Below are positions 1 to 7,144 of a stretch of DNA of 10,546 nt, in pieces. Location: assembly GCA_900554945.1 (NCBI GenBank), contig USJN01000031.1:1-10546 (forward strand), in the 5' to 3' direction. This DNA comes from an uncultured Coriobacteriaceae bacterium (GTDB taxonomy: Bacteria; Actinomycetota; Coriobacteriia; Coriobacteriales; Eggerthellaceae). Both the position numbers and the translations under genes were made by a program. Numbering within the stretch: position 1 is the stretch's first letter; every line of letters starts with the position of its first letter. A model generated the notes under the pieces. The model made no database searches, was not told where the DNA came from, and was given only the letters and a program-made list of their open reading frames with translations.

Positions 1-24
1 TAGGGAAAGTAAGGAAGGACGAAA

Positions 25-1104
25 ATGGAACTCAACCTCAATCGCCGCCAGTTCGTCGCGGCGGGGACCGTCGCAGCGATGGGCGCTATGGCCGGTTTGG
101 CCGGGTGCTCCTCGAGCGATTCCAAGACCGACGCCAAGACCGACGACAAGAAGGTCGAGGCTCCCGAGAAGCTCGTGTTCGCGTGGGAGCCGGGCGCGTC
201 GGAGGGCAAGTACGAGAACATGCGCGACCTCATCGCCGAAGCGATGGCGGAGGGAGCGGGTGTGCCGTGCGAGCCGATGACCACCACCGACTACAATGTG
301 TGCATCGAGGCCGTGAACTCGGGCAAGGCCCATTACGCCTCGCTTGGCGCCAAGGAGTACGTTGAGCTCCACAAGAAGAACCCCGCAGTCGAGGTCGCCT
401 GGGTCCTTTCTGACGGGGAAGGCAAGCTGAACCAGGTTTCCTACCACTCTCAGATTCTCGTGCTCGACGAGAACGCCGACAAGTGCAAGAAGGGCGATTC
501 CTACGAGCTTACGCAGGACGCCATGAAGGGCAAGAACATGTCCTGGGTCGAGCTTTCCTCGACTTCGGGCTACGTCATTCCCTCGATCGCGCTCGCGACC
601 GAGTTCGGCATCTCCGACTCTGAAGAGCTCGGCGAGTCGGGTAAGTTCTTCAACACGGTGCTCTTCGGCGGCAGCCATGTGAACTCTATCTACAACGTGC
701 TCACCGGCGACGCCGACTTCTGCGCGTGCGACGACACCGGTGCGGCGAACAACTACAACGTTGTTGAGGGCGAAAACGGCGAGCTTGGTGCGCTCTACGA
801 GATCAAGGCCGACCTCGAGGCGCCGCTCGACAAGTACGCCGGCGTGAAGCTTCGCTGCGTGTCGTCCCTGCCCGTTCCCGCGGTTCCCTTCGTCGTGAAC
901 ACCGATTACGTTCCCGAGGAGATGAACAAGAAGGTCGTCGACTACATGTGCTCCGATGCGGTTTCTGGCAATAAGGAGCTGTTCAAGGACCCGAGCGACA
1001 AGGACACCGTGACCAAGTGGAAGCAGACTACGGGCAAGGTCACCTTCACCCCTGCCGACGACCCCTATTACGACGACTTCCGCAAGCTCATCGGCGAGGA
1101 ATAG
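25..1104 (+). CDS. phnD: Phosphonate-type (PhnD family) ABC transporter substrate-binding lipoprotein, Tat-type signal
   Basis: Extracytoplasmic solute-binding protein of a phosphate/phosphonate-type ABC importer, probably lipid-anchored outside the membrane. Residues 4-10 (NLNRRQF) form a twin-arginine motif. A hydrophobic Ala/Gly/Met stretch and a lipobox LAGC with Cys28 follow, then a charged Ser/Asp/Lys linker to about residue 50. The mature part has PhnD-family marks: the anion-binding SSTSGY loop at 178-183 and a GGSH...DADF segment further on. At 359 residues it is somewhat longer than typical PhnD proteins. The ATG has a good ribosome site (AAGGAAGG) in the 24 bases before it. It leads an operon with the ATPase and permease downstream. 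The family assignment is firm. The ligand is not: PhnD homologues bind phosphonates, phosphite, phosphate or other small anions, and no phosphonate-degrading gene is nearby. Confidence 0.88.
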   Translation: MELNLNRRQFVAAGTVAAMGAMAGLAGCSSSDSKTDAKTDDKKVEAPEKLVFAWEPGASEGKYENMRDLIAEAMAEGAGVPCEPMTTTDYNVCIEAVNSGKAHYASLGAKEYVELHKKNPAVEVAWVLSDGEGKLNQVSYHSQILVLDENADKCKKGDSYELTQDAMKGKNMSWVELSSTSGYVIPSIALATEFGISDSEELGESGKFFNTVLFGGSHVNSIYNVLTGDADFCACDDTGAANNYNVVEGENGELGALYEIKADLEAPLDKYAGVKLRCVSSLPVPAVPFVVNTDYVPEEMNKKVVDYMCSDAVSGNKELFKDPSDKDTVTKWKQTTGKVTFTPADDPYYDDFRKLIGEE

Positions 1105-1109
1105 TGTTC

Positions 1110-1132
1110 CATGCCGCATACTTGGTGGCATG
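1110..1132 (+). promoter_or_regulatory. Intercistronic stem-loop between phnD and phnC
   Basis: A 6-bp perfect stem (CATGCC at 1110-1115 with GGCATG at 1127-1132) closes an 11-base loop just after the phnD stop. There is no T-tract, so it is not an obvious terminator. Hairpins here often protect the 3' end of binding-protein messages, so that the binding protein is made in excess over the ATPase and permease. That role is inferred from position only. Confidence 0.35.
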
Positions 1133-1155
1133 ACTGAAAGGGAAGGGAGGCGCCG

Positions 1156-1941
1156 GTGGGTGCGACTGAGACACTGCTCCAGGTCGAGGGGCTGACGAAA
1201 AGCTACGATGGCTCCTCGAAGGCACTCGAAGGCGTCTCCTTCTCCTTGAATCGTGGGGAGTTCGTCTCCCTTATCGGCAGCTCGGGTGCTGGCAAGTCCA
1301 CGCTTCTGCGCTGCATCAATCGCCTGATCGACCCGACTTGCGGCTCCGTCGTGTTCGACGGCAGGGAAACGTCGTCGGCGCGCGGCCGTGCGCTGCGCGA
1401 AATCCGCCGCCGTATGGCGATGGTGTTTCAGGGATACAACCTGGTCTATCGTTCGACGGCTATAGAGAACGTTCTTCAAGGCCGTCTTGGCTACAAGAAT
1501 TCCCTCATGGGCGCTCTCAGCATCTTCACGGAAGAGGAGAAGCGTGCGGCTTTCGATGCGCTTGATCGCGTGGGGCTCGGGTGCTGCGCGTATATGCGTG
1601 CCGACCAGCTTTCGGGTGGCCAGAAGCAGCGCGTCGGCATCGCCCGCGCACTGGTGCAAGACCCGCTGCTCATCTTGGCCGACGAGCCCATCGCGAGCCT
1701 CGATCCGAAATCTTCGAGAACGGTGATGGAACATTTGCGCTGGGCCGCAGATGAGAGGGGGATCGCCTGCTTGGTAAGCCTTCATCAGGTGGAATACGCG
1801 CTCGAGTTCTCCGACCGTATCATTGCGGTGTCGGGCGGAAAGCTCGTTTTCGACGGTGCGCCGGATGATCTGACCCCGAGCATCATCGCGTCGGTTTATG
1901 GCGAGGAGGATCCCTCGAGCTCGACTGCGGAGTGCTGCTGA
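1156..1941 (+). CDS. phnC: Phosphonate-type ABC transporter ATP-binding protein (PhnC family)
   Basis: Cytoplasmic ATPase that powers the importer encoded on either side. All ABC motifs are intact: Walker [10 protein letters not shown] at 41-49, Q-loop Gln92, signature LSGGQ at 152-156, Walker B LLILADEP with Asp176-Glu177, a D-loop SLD at 181-183, and switch His210. The 261-residue length and the VFQGYNLV / ENVLQGRLG segments are typical of PhnC rather than of amino-acid or metal ATPases. The start is GTG, with GGGAGG about seven bases upstream; no better ATG lies nearby. The gap to phnD is 51 bases. The stop TGA shares a base with the ATG of the permease (TGATG), which implies translational coupling. 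The acidic, Ser-rich tail ending in Cys-Cys is not part of the ATPase fold. Confidence 0.93.
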   Translation: MGATETLLQVEGLTKSYDGSSKALEGVSFSLNRGEFVSLIGSSGAGKSTLLRCINRLIDPTCGSVVFDGRETSSARGRALREIRRRMAMVFQGYNLVYRSTAIENVLQGRLGYKNSLMGALSIFTEEEKRAAFDALDRVGLGCCAYMRADQLSGGQKQRVGIARALVQDPLLILADEPIASLDPKSSRTVMEHLRWAADERGIACLVSLHQVEYALEFSDRIIAVSGGKLVFDGAPDDLTPSIIASVYGEEDPSSSTAECC

Positions 1942-3644
1942 TGACTCTTCTCAAAAAGCGCGGATGCGCTGGTTGCCAGCTGGCTGGCGAACCGCTCGCA
2001 GGCGAGGGGAAGGCGTCGCCCGACCCGCTGTTCTTCCCGAAACGACACGCGTCCTATGCGGGCATCCTCATCGCCTTCATCGCGGTGACGTTCGTTGCAG
2101 GCGAGCACATCGACTTCGGCTTCCTTGATGCGGCCAAGGATTTCCCCGGCGGTTTCGTGTGGTTCGTCGATCAGTTCATGCCGAACGCCAAAGCGTTCGA
2201 CCAGATGGGAAAGATAGCCTCTGCGCTCGCTATGACCATCTTGGATGCCATCGCCGCAGGCACGCTCGCCGCGGTCATCGCGTTCATTCTGGCTGTCATC
2301 GCCTCGCGCGTATCGGGGGTCGGCGGCCCTGTCCAGATGGTCATCCGCGCGTTTGCGACGGTGCTCCGCAATATCCCGACTGTCGCGTGGGGCTTCATCC
2401 TTCTCTTCTCCTTCAAGCAGGCGGAATTCACCGGCTTTCTGGCACTGTTCTTCAAAAGCCTCGGTTTCCTGACGCGCGCCTTCATCGAGACGATCGACGA
2501 GGCGGATGCCGGGTCGATCGAGGCGCTCAAGGCAACGGGGGCGTCGAAGCTCCAGATTATCGTGCATGGTGTCTTCCCGTTAAGCCTGACGCAGGTGGTG
2601 AGCTGGGTTCTCTACATGATCGAGACGAACTTCCGGGACGCGACGCTCGTCGGCATGCTCACGGGCACGGGAATCGGGTTTGTGTTCAACTGGTATTACC
2701 GCACGTTCAAGTATCCCACGGCGGGGCTCGTCATCATCTGCATTGCTGTGGCCGTGATCGTCGTCGAGGCGGTTTCCAACTACGTGCGCCGCCGCATCGG
2801 CGCTCCCGACGGTCATTCGGGTGAGATGCGCGCTTCGCACGGGAAGATTAAGGTGCGCGTGCGCACGACGTCGGGCACCGTGCTCGCCGTGCTTGTCGCC
2901 TTCCTCGCCATCGCGACGACTTACACGATGGTGAACATGGGCTACGGCTCTGCCGACACGATTCAGGCGGCATCCGATTTGGTCGAGTACTTCAAGCTTA
3001 TGTTCTTGTCCCCCTATCTTTCGAACTACACCTGGGCCGACATGTTCGAGGGGCTTGCTGTCACCCTCTGCATCGCGGTGCTGGCGACGGCAGGCGGTGC
3101 GCTCATTGCGCTCGTGCTGTCGCTCCTTGCGGCGAGCAACCTGTCGAACAAGCTTGTAAGCAACATCATCAAGACCGTGATGGCTATCATCCGTTCGGTT
3201 CCTACGATTATTTGGGTTCTGGTGTTCACCGTTGCCATCGGACTCGGCTCCGAAGCCGCCGTGATTGGCATGATGTTCCACACCGTCTCCTTCCTGACGA
3301 AGGCGTTCTCCGAGGCGTTCGAGGAGGTCGACCAGGGATCTCTCGAGGCCCTCAAGGCGACGGGCGCGACGTGGTGGCAGCAGATTGCGCGCGGCGTGTT
3401 CCCCGACAAGCTCAACGAGATACTGTCGTGGACCTTCATCCGCTTCGAGAACAACTTCGTCGGAGCAGTCACTGTCGGCGCCATCGCGGGCTCGGGCGGC
3501 ATCGGCTACTATCTCTACATCGTTGCGAACTATATGTTCAACTGGCATGAGATGGGGCTCATCATCTATCTCTGCCTCGCCGTTTCCGTCACGTTGGAAA
3601 TCATCGCCACGCAGCTGCGCAAGCGTTTCATCGTGCATCGCTAG
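1941..3644 (+). CDS. phnE: Double-length phosphonate-type ABC permease (two fused PhnE domains)
   Basis: Membrane channel of the importer. The 567-residue chain is about twice the usual PhnE length and contains two full permease domains. Each has hydrophobic segments and an EAA loop where PhnC docks: around 187-213 (EADAGSIEALKATGA...GVFP) and around 462-488 (EVDQGSLEALKATGA...GVFP). Hydrophobic segments lie near 39-55, 103-122, 139-158, 237-250 and 261-278 in the first half, and near 312-331, 371-397, 416-436 and 539-557 in the second. A charged linker around residues 285-310 joins the halves. I chose the ATG at 1941, which overlaps the phnC stop and has GGAG eight bases upstream; an in-frame GTG at 1932 would add three residues. 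The first 38 residues are polar and include a CAGC pair of unknown meaning. Most PhnE proteins are single-domain and dimerise, so this is a natural fusion of the pair. Confidence 0.9.
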   Translation: MTLLKKRGCAGCQLAGEPLAGEGKASPDPLFFPKRHASYAGILIAFIAVTFVAGEHIDFGFLDAAKDFPGGFVWFVDQFMPNAKAFDQMGKIASALAMTILDAIAAGTLAAVIAFILAVIASRVSGVGGPVQMVIRAFATVLRNIPTVAWGFILLFSFKQAEFTGFLALFFKSLGFLTRAFIETIDEADAGSIEALKATGASKLQIIVHGVFPLSLTQVVSWVLYMIETNFRDATLVGMLTGTGIGFVFNWYYRTFKYPTAGLVIICIAVAVIVVEAVSNYVRRRIGAPDGHSGEMRASHGKIKVRVRTTSGTVLAVLVAFLAIATTYTMVNMGYGSADTIQAASDLVEYFKLMFLSPYLSNYTWADMFEGLAVTLCIAVLATAGGALIALVLSLLAASNLSNKLVSNIIKTVMAIIRSVPTIIWVLVFTVAIGLGSEAAVIGMMFHTVSFLTKAFSEAFEEVDQGSLEALKATGATWWQQIARGVFPDKLNEILSWTFIRFENNFVGAVTVGAIAGSGGIGYYLYIVANYMFNWHEMGLIIYLCLAVSVTLEIIATQLRKRFIVHR

Positions 3645-3661
3645 GCGCGTGGCTTTTCGGG

Positions 3662-3667
3662 TAAGAT
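3662..3667 (+). promoter_or_regulatory. Possible -10 box just before the LRR gene
   Basis: TAAGAT lies seven bases before the ATG of the LRR gene, and that ATG has no clear Shine-Dalgarno. Transcription from it would give a nearly leaderless message, separate from the importer operon. I see no good -35 at the right distance, so read-through from phnE is an equal or better explanation. Confidence 0.25.
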
Positions 3668-3673
3668 GGCCGC

Positions 3674-4294
3674 ATGGAATCATTCGAACTGACATTGACG
3701 CATTATTCAGGCGATGGGGAAAGCGTCGTCGTGCCCGAAGGGGTGACGGCTATTGCTCATCGTGCGTTCGCCAACAACGATGCCGTGCGCGATGTCGCGC
3801 TGCCCGAGGGCGTTGTCGAGGTGGCAAGCCAGGCGTTCACGTCGTGCGTGCACTTGCAGCGCGTTTCGTTGCCCGAATCGCTCGAGATGATAGGGGCTGC
3901 TGCGTTTCGCGGGTGTCGCGACCTGCGCGAAATGCGTCTTCCCCAAAGGCTTGCAACGCTTCCCGAGCAGGTGTTTCTCCGCTGCTTCCATCTGGGGGAA
4001 ATCGTCTTGCCCGAGGGGCTTGAGGTGATCGAAAACGAGGCGTTTCGCAAATGCGGCGAGCTTCGGTCGATCGATCTGCCATCAACCGTGAACTGGATCG
4101 GCGAGAGATGCTTCAAGGATTGCACCTCGCTCGAGGAGATAACGCTTCCTGCGGGAGTGCGCTCGCTCGAGTCCCAAGTATTCGCGGGATGCGTGAGCTT
4201 GCGGACGGTCCACTCGGCTTGCGCGCTCGACTACATCGCGCCCGACGCGTTCGACGGCTGCCCGGCGATCGAGGTCGTGCCATGCGTAGAGTAG
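3674..4294 (+). CDS. Cytoplasmic leucine-rich repeat protein (BspA/LRR_5 type), eight 23-residue repeats
   Basis: Protein of 206 residues with no signal peptide or membrane segment. From residue 19 to 202 it is eight consecutive units of exactly 23 residues, roughly LPEGVxxIxxxAFxxCxxLxxV, followed by four residues. This is the BspA-like LRR_5 pattern, a solenoid usually used for protein binding. Unit 1 lacks the usual Cys and unit 8 is the most divergent (HSACALDYI), as expected for capping repeats. Residues 1-18 would form an N-cap. BspA-type LRRs are most often secreted or on the cell surface, so the missing export signal is notable. It starts 29 bases after phnE, and its last 13 bases overlap the molybdoenzyme start, so it probably belongs to the same transcript. 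The function is unknown; a scaffold or partner role for a neighbour is only a guess. Confidence 0.82.
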   Translation: MESFELTLTHYSGDGESVVVPEGVTAIAHRAFANNDAVRDVALPEGVVEVASQAFTSCVHLQRVSLPESLEMIGAAAFRGCRDLREMRLPQRLATLPEQVFLRCFHLGEIVLPEGLEVIENEAFRKCGELRSIDLPSTVNWIGERCFKDCTSLEEITLPAGVRSLESQVFAGCVSLRTVHSACALDYIAPDAFDGCPAIEVVPCVE

Positions 4295-6873
4295 TGGCAT
4301 CAGCCTGCCAGGGGTGTCTGTCGAACTGCCCCGTGCAGGTGATGATTGAAGACGAACGCGCGGTGAGGGTTCGCGGCAACGCGGCGAGCGCGGCAACGGG
4401 TGGGGGCGTGTGTCCAGCTCTCACGATAACCCTTGAACAGGAATACGACCCCGATCGCGTGGCAATGCCGCTGCGGCGCCGCAACCCTCGAAAAGGCCGT
4501 GGCGTTGACCCCCAGTTCGAGCCTGTGACGTGGGATGAGGCCCTCGACGAGATAGCCGATCGAATGATGGCGCTGCGCGAGACGGGGCATCCGGAGCGCC
4601 TTGCTCTCGCAAAGGGGCGCTCGACCGGCATCAACGAGGTGCTGACGTGCGTCCTCCCCGAGATATACGGCACGCCGAACAGCTTCAACCATGATTCCAT
4701 CTGCGCTGACGCTGAGAAGTTGGCGACGGGGGCGATGGATGGGGTCTACGACTACCACGATTACGATTGGGAGCATCTGGAATGCGCCATTCTGTGGGGC
4801 GTCGACCCTATTGCGTCGAATCGCCAGAAGGCGTACGCGAGGCGCGCTCTTCCCGAGGCGCTTCGTCGCGGAGTGCCGGTGTTCGTCGTCGACCCTCGCC
4901 GGTCGATGACGGCCGAGCTCGTCGAGAGGGAGGCTCGCCGTAAGGGCAGCGCGAGCGCTGGAGACTCGAACGGCTTGACGGCGTCGGACGCAGGCGGCTC
5001 GGGATTGTGCGACTTGAGCCCGTGCGATTCGGCAGCCCACGTTTCGGGCTTGCGCGCCTTTCCCGCGGCGGAGCCCTCCGACGCGGGATGCTGGGTTCCC
5101 GTCGTTCCCGGAACCGACGGCGCCCTTGCGTCTGCCATCGCCCGCGTGATTCTCATCGAGGGGCTCTGGAACCGCGATTACGTCGGGGATTTCAAGGATG
5201 GTAAGAACCTTTTCGCTGAGGCCGCCCAGCTCAAAGGCGCAGTCGATGAGGTTTTCTTCCAGGAGAGGTTTACGCATGGCGTCTGCGCGTGGTGGAACGA
5301 GGAGCTTTTCGACAAGACGCCCGAATGGGCCGAGGCGGAAACTGGTGTCCCCGCATCGCTCATCGTGCGGATGGCGCGCACGTTTGCGAGGGCGGGTCAG
5401 CGCTCGGTGTCGTGGATTTCTCCGGGCGTCGCCATGTCGGCCCGCGGTCTTTACTCGGGGATGGCCTGCTATGCGCTCAACGGCCTTGTCGGGTCCATCG
5501 GGGCGGAAGGCGGCGTGCTTGCCTTCCCCTCGCTTCCTGTCAAGAAGCTTCCCAGCACCGAACCGTATCGCGATGGCGCGGCTCGTCGCGCATGCTCGTC
5601 GCCTCGCGTCGATATCCCCCAGCGGGCGGATTTCCTGTGCGCTAAAGCAGGCCAGGCGCATCGCGCACCGGTGACGAACCTTATCCCCGAGGCGATAGAG
5701 GGTGGGCGCGTCGATATGCTCGTTGCCTACTGGTGCAATTACCCGTTTTCGTGCACGGGCGCCTCGCGGTGGGAACGCGCGCTCGAGAAGCTTCCGTTCC
5801 TCGTGCATGTGACAACCCATGTCTCGGAGATGTCCCAGTTTGCGGACATCGTGCTGCCTGCGCGCCATCATCTTTTCGAGACGTGGGGGTTCGCGCGCTG
5901 CCGGCAGAACAAGCGCTCGTCGATTGTGCTCGAGCAGCCTTGCGTCGAGGCTTTCGGCGAGTCGCGCAATGACGAGGCAGGCGTTGCCTTTGCCCTGGCG
6001 GAGAAGCTTGCTCGCCGCGGGTTCCCCAACGTGCTCGCTTACTATCAGCGCGAATGTGCCGATCCTTGTACGGGTGTCCCGCCGACGTCGGGAGACGAGC
6101 TGGCCGAATACGTGCTCAAAGCGATGACTGCGCCGCTCTGGCAATCTGGCGACGCGGATGGCGTGGGCGTTTCGGAAAGCGCCTGGGGGGACTTTCTCGC
6201 GAAGGGCATTTGGGAGACAGGCCCCGTTCGAGGCAGGCGCGTGGGCGAGACCCCTTCTCCTCTTCCCACGCCATCGGGGCGCTTTGAGCTCGAAAGCGGT
6301 GCGCTCCGCCGTGCCTTCGAGGACCATGCGCTTCGCTACGGGGTGGACCCAGCCGATGCGTCGGCATTGCTCGGGTACGAGGCGCGCGGGCGCAAAAGCC
6401 TTGTGCCGCATTACGAACCGCCTGTTCGAGAGGGGGATGAGCGCGAATTCCCCTTCATTTTCTCCCAACACCGTTCGATTGCGAACTTGGAGGGCCGTTC
6501 GGCGAACGCCCCGCTGTATCACAAGCTGAAGAGGCTTGACCCAGGGGATGAACCAGGGGACGACGTGGTGAAAATCAACCCGATCGATATGGAGCGCCTT
6601 GGCCTTCGGCCGGGTGATTCGGTGCGCGCGTCGTCGCCCGAGGGCTCGATCGTCGTGCGCGCAAAGGCATGGGACGGTGCGCTTCCAGGCGTGGTTGTGA
6701 AGTGCTATGGGCAGGGACATTGGGCGTATGGGCATGTTGCCTCGCGCGACTTTGAGCAGGGTATTTCGCGAGGAGGCAACAACAACGAGATCGTCCCGCC
6801 CGAATGGGAACGCGCGAGCGGCGCGACGGCGCGCCATGGGGGTCTCGTTCGCGTGCGCATCGAGCGCGCGTAG
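4282..6873 (+). CDS. Cytoplasmic molybdopterin [4Fe-4S] oxidoreductase, DMSO reductase superfamily catalytic subunit
   Basis: Large catalytic subunit of 863 residues that should bind Mo- or W-bis-pyranopterin and one [4Fe-4S] cluster. The N-terminal cluster motif is Cys9-x2-Cys12-x3-Cys16-x27-Cys44. The metal-binding region has the HDSIC motif, making Cys141 the likely metal ligand, as in the thiosulfate/polysulfide reductase and acetylene hydratase branches. VDPRRSMTAE (about 204-213) and VVPGTDGALA (from about 272) are cofactor-domain signatures. The last 130 residues are the pterin-binding C-terminal domain (GHWAYG, RGGNNNEIVP, SGATARHGG). There is no Tat signal, so it acts in the cytoplasm. 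The start at 4282 has GAGG seven bases upstream and places the Cys motif at the N-terminus; the frame stays open further upstream, but only inside the LRR gene. Oddities are a Ser/Gly/Ala-rich insert at about 220-270 and Cys44-Pro-Ala where the family has Cys-x-Lys/Arg. No electron-transfer or membrane subunit is adjacent. The substrate is unknown. Confidence 0.88.
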   Translation: MRRVVASACQGCLSNCPVQVMIEDERAVRVRGNAASAATGGGVCPALTITLEQEYDPDRVAMPLRRRNPRKGRGVDPQFEPVTWDEALDEIADRMMALRETGHPERLALAKGRSTGINEVLTCVLPEIYGTPNSFNHDSICADAEKLATGAMDGVYDYHDYDWEHLECAILWGVDPIASNRQKAYARRALPEALRRGVPVFVVDPRRSMTAELVEREARRKGSASAGDSNGLTASDAGGSGLCDLSPCDSAAHVSGLRAFPAAEPSDAGCWVPVVPGTDGALASAIARVILIEGLWNRDYVGDFKDGKNLFAEAAQLKGAVDEVFFQERFTHGVCAWWNEELFDKTPEWAEAETGVPASLIVRMARTFARAGQRSVSWISPGVAMSARGLYSGMACYALNGLVGSIGAEGGVLAFPSLPVKKLPSTEPYRDGAARRACSSPRVDIPQRADFLCAKAGQAHRAPVTNLIPEAIEGGRVDMLVAYWCNYPFSCTGASRWERALEKLPFLVHVTTHVSEMSQFADIVLPARHHLFETWGFARCRQNKRSSIVLEQPCVEAFGESRNDEAGVAFALAEKLARRGFPNVLAYYQRECADPCTGVPPTSGDELAEYVLKAMTAPLWQSGDADGVGVSESAWGDFLAKGIWETGPVRGRRVGETPSPLPTPSGRFELESGALRRAFEDHALRYGVDPADASALLGYEARGRKSLVPHYEPPVREGDEREFPFIFSQHRSIANLEGRSANAPLYHKLKRLDPGDEPGDDVVKINPIDMERLGLRPGDSVRASSPEGSIVVRAKAWDGALPGVVVKCYGQGHWAYGHVASRDFEQGISRGGNNNEIVPPEWERASGATARHGGLVRVRIERA

Positions 6874-6884
6874 GCTTCGCGCTC
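6862..6884 (+). terminator. Weak terminator-like hairpin at the molybdoenzyme stop codon
   Basis: A 7-bp stem (GAGCGCG at 6862-6868 with CGCGCTC at 6878-6884) closes a 9-base loop that includes the TAG stop. Only TT follows before the sequence turns GC-rich again, so as an intrinsic terminator it is weak. The remaining 260 bases before hypE hold no convincing gene or RNA. Confidence 0.28.
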
Positions 6885-7069
6885 TTCGCATGTGGGCTTG
6901 CGAGTGAATCGTTATGTGGCTTATCGGGCCGTGCGCTCTTGTTTGGTGCGGGAGTGCTGCCAGAAGGGGTTGAGGAGCTTGTCGGAACGGTAGCGCCGTC
7001 CCGCGTCCCTGCATCTGCTGTTTGCCTGCCAACCCGTCGGTGGGCCGTGCCCCGCCGCGCGTTCTGGCG

Positions 7070-7075
7070 TATCAT
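7070..7075 (+). promoter_or_regulatory. Possible -10 box for hypE
   Basis: TATCAT matches the -10 consensus at five of six positions and lies about 70 bases before the hypE start. No recognisable -35 lies 16-18 bases upstream. A small hairpin (CGCGC-GATAA-GCGCG, 7097-7111) would fall in the leader. This is suggestive only. Confidence 0.25.
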
Positions 7076-7144
7076 GGGGCAAGCAAACGATTTCCCCGCG
7101 CGCGATAAGCGCGTTGCGGGCGGCGAAGGCAAGGGAGAGTCTTC

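Noticed and set aside
2580..3695. Open frame of 371 codons on the minus strand, antisense to phnE
   Set aside because: Its product is highly charged and low-complexity (many Arg, Glu, His, Asp) with no recognisable domain. phnE on the other strand is unmistakable.
4051..4281. Upstream in-frame extension of the molybdoenzyme
   Set aside because: It would lie inside the LRR gene in another frame and puts 77 Arg-rich residues before the Cys motif. The ATG at 4282 has a ribosome site and gives the normal N-terminus.
4300..7032. Open frame of 910 codons on the minus strand, antisense to the molybdoenzyme
   Set aside because: It mirrors the strong codon bias of the real gene. The product is Arg/His/Ala-rich with no family motif, while the + strand gene has intact cluster and cofactor motifs.
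6874..7144. Possible tRNA, riboswitch or small gene between the molybdoenzyme and hypE
   Set aside because: I found no cloverleaf, no known aptamer core, and only very short open frames such as 19 codons from 6914.
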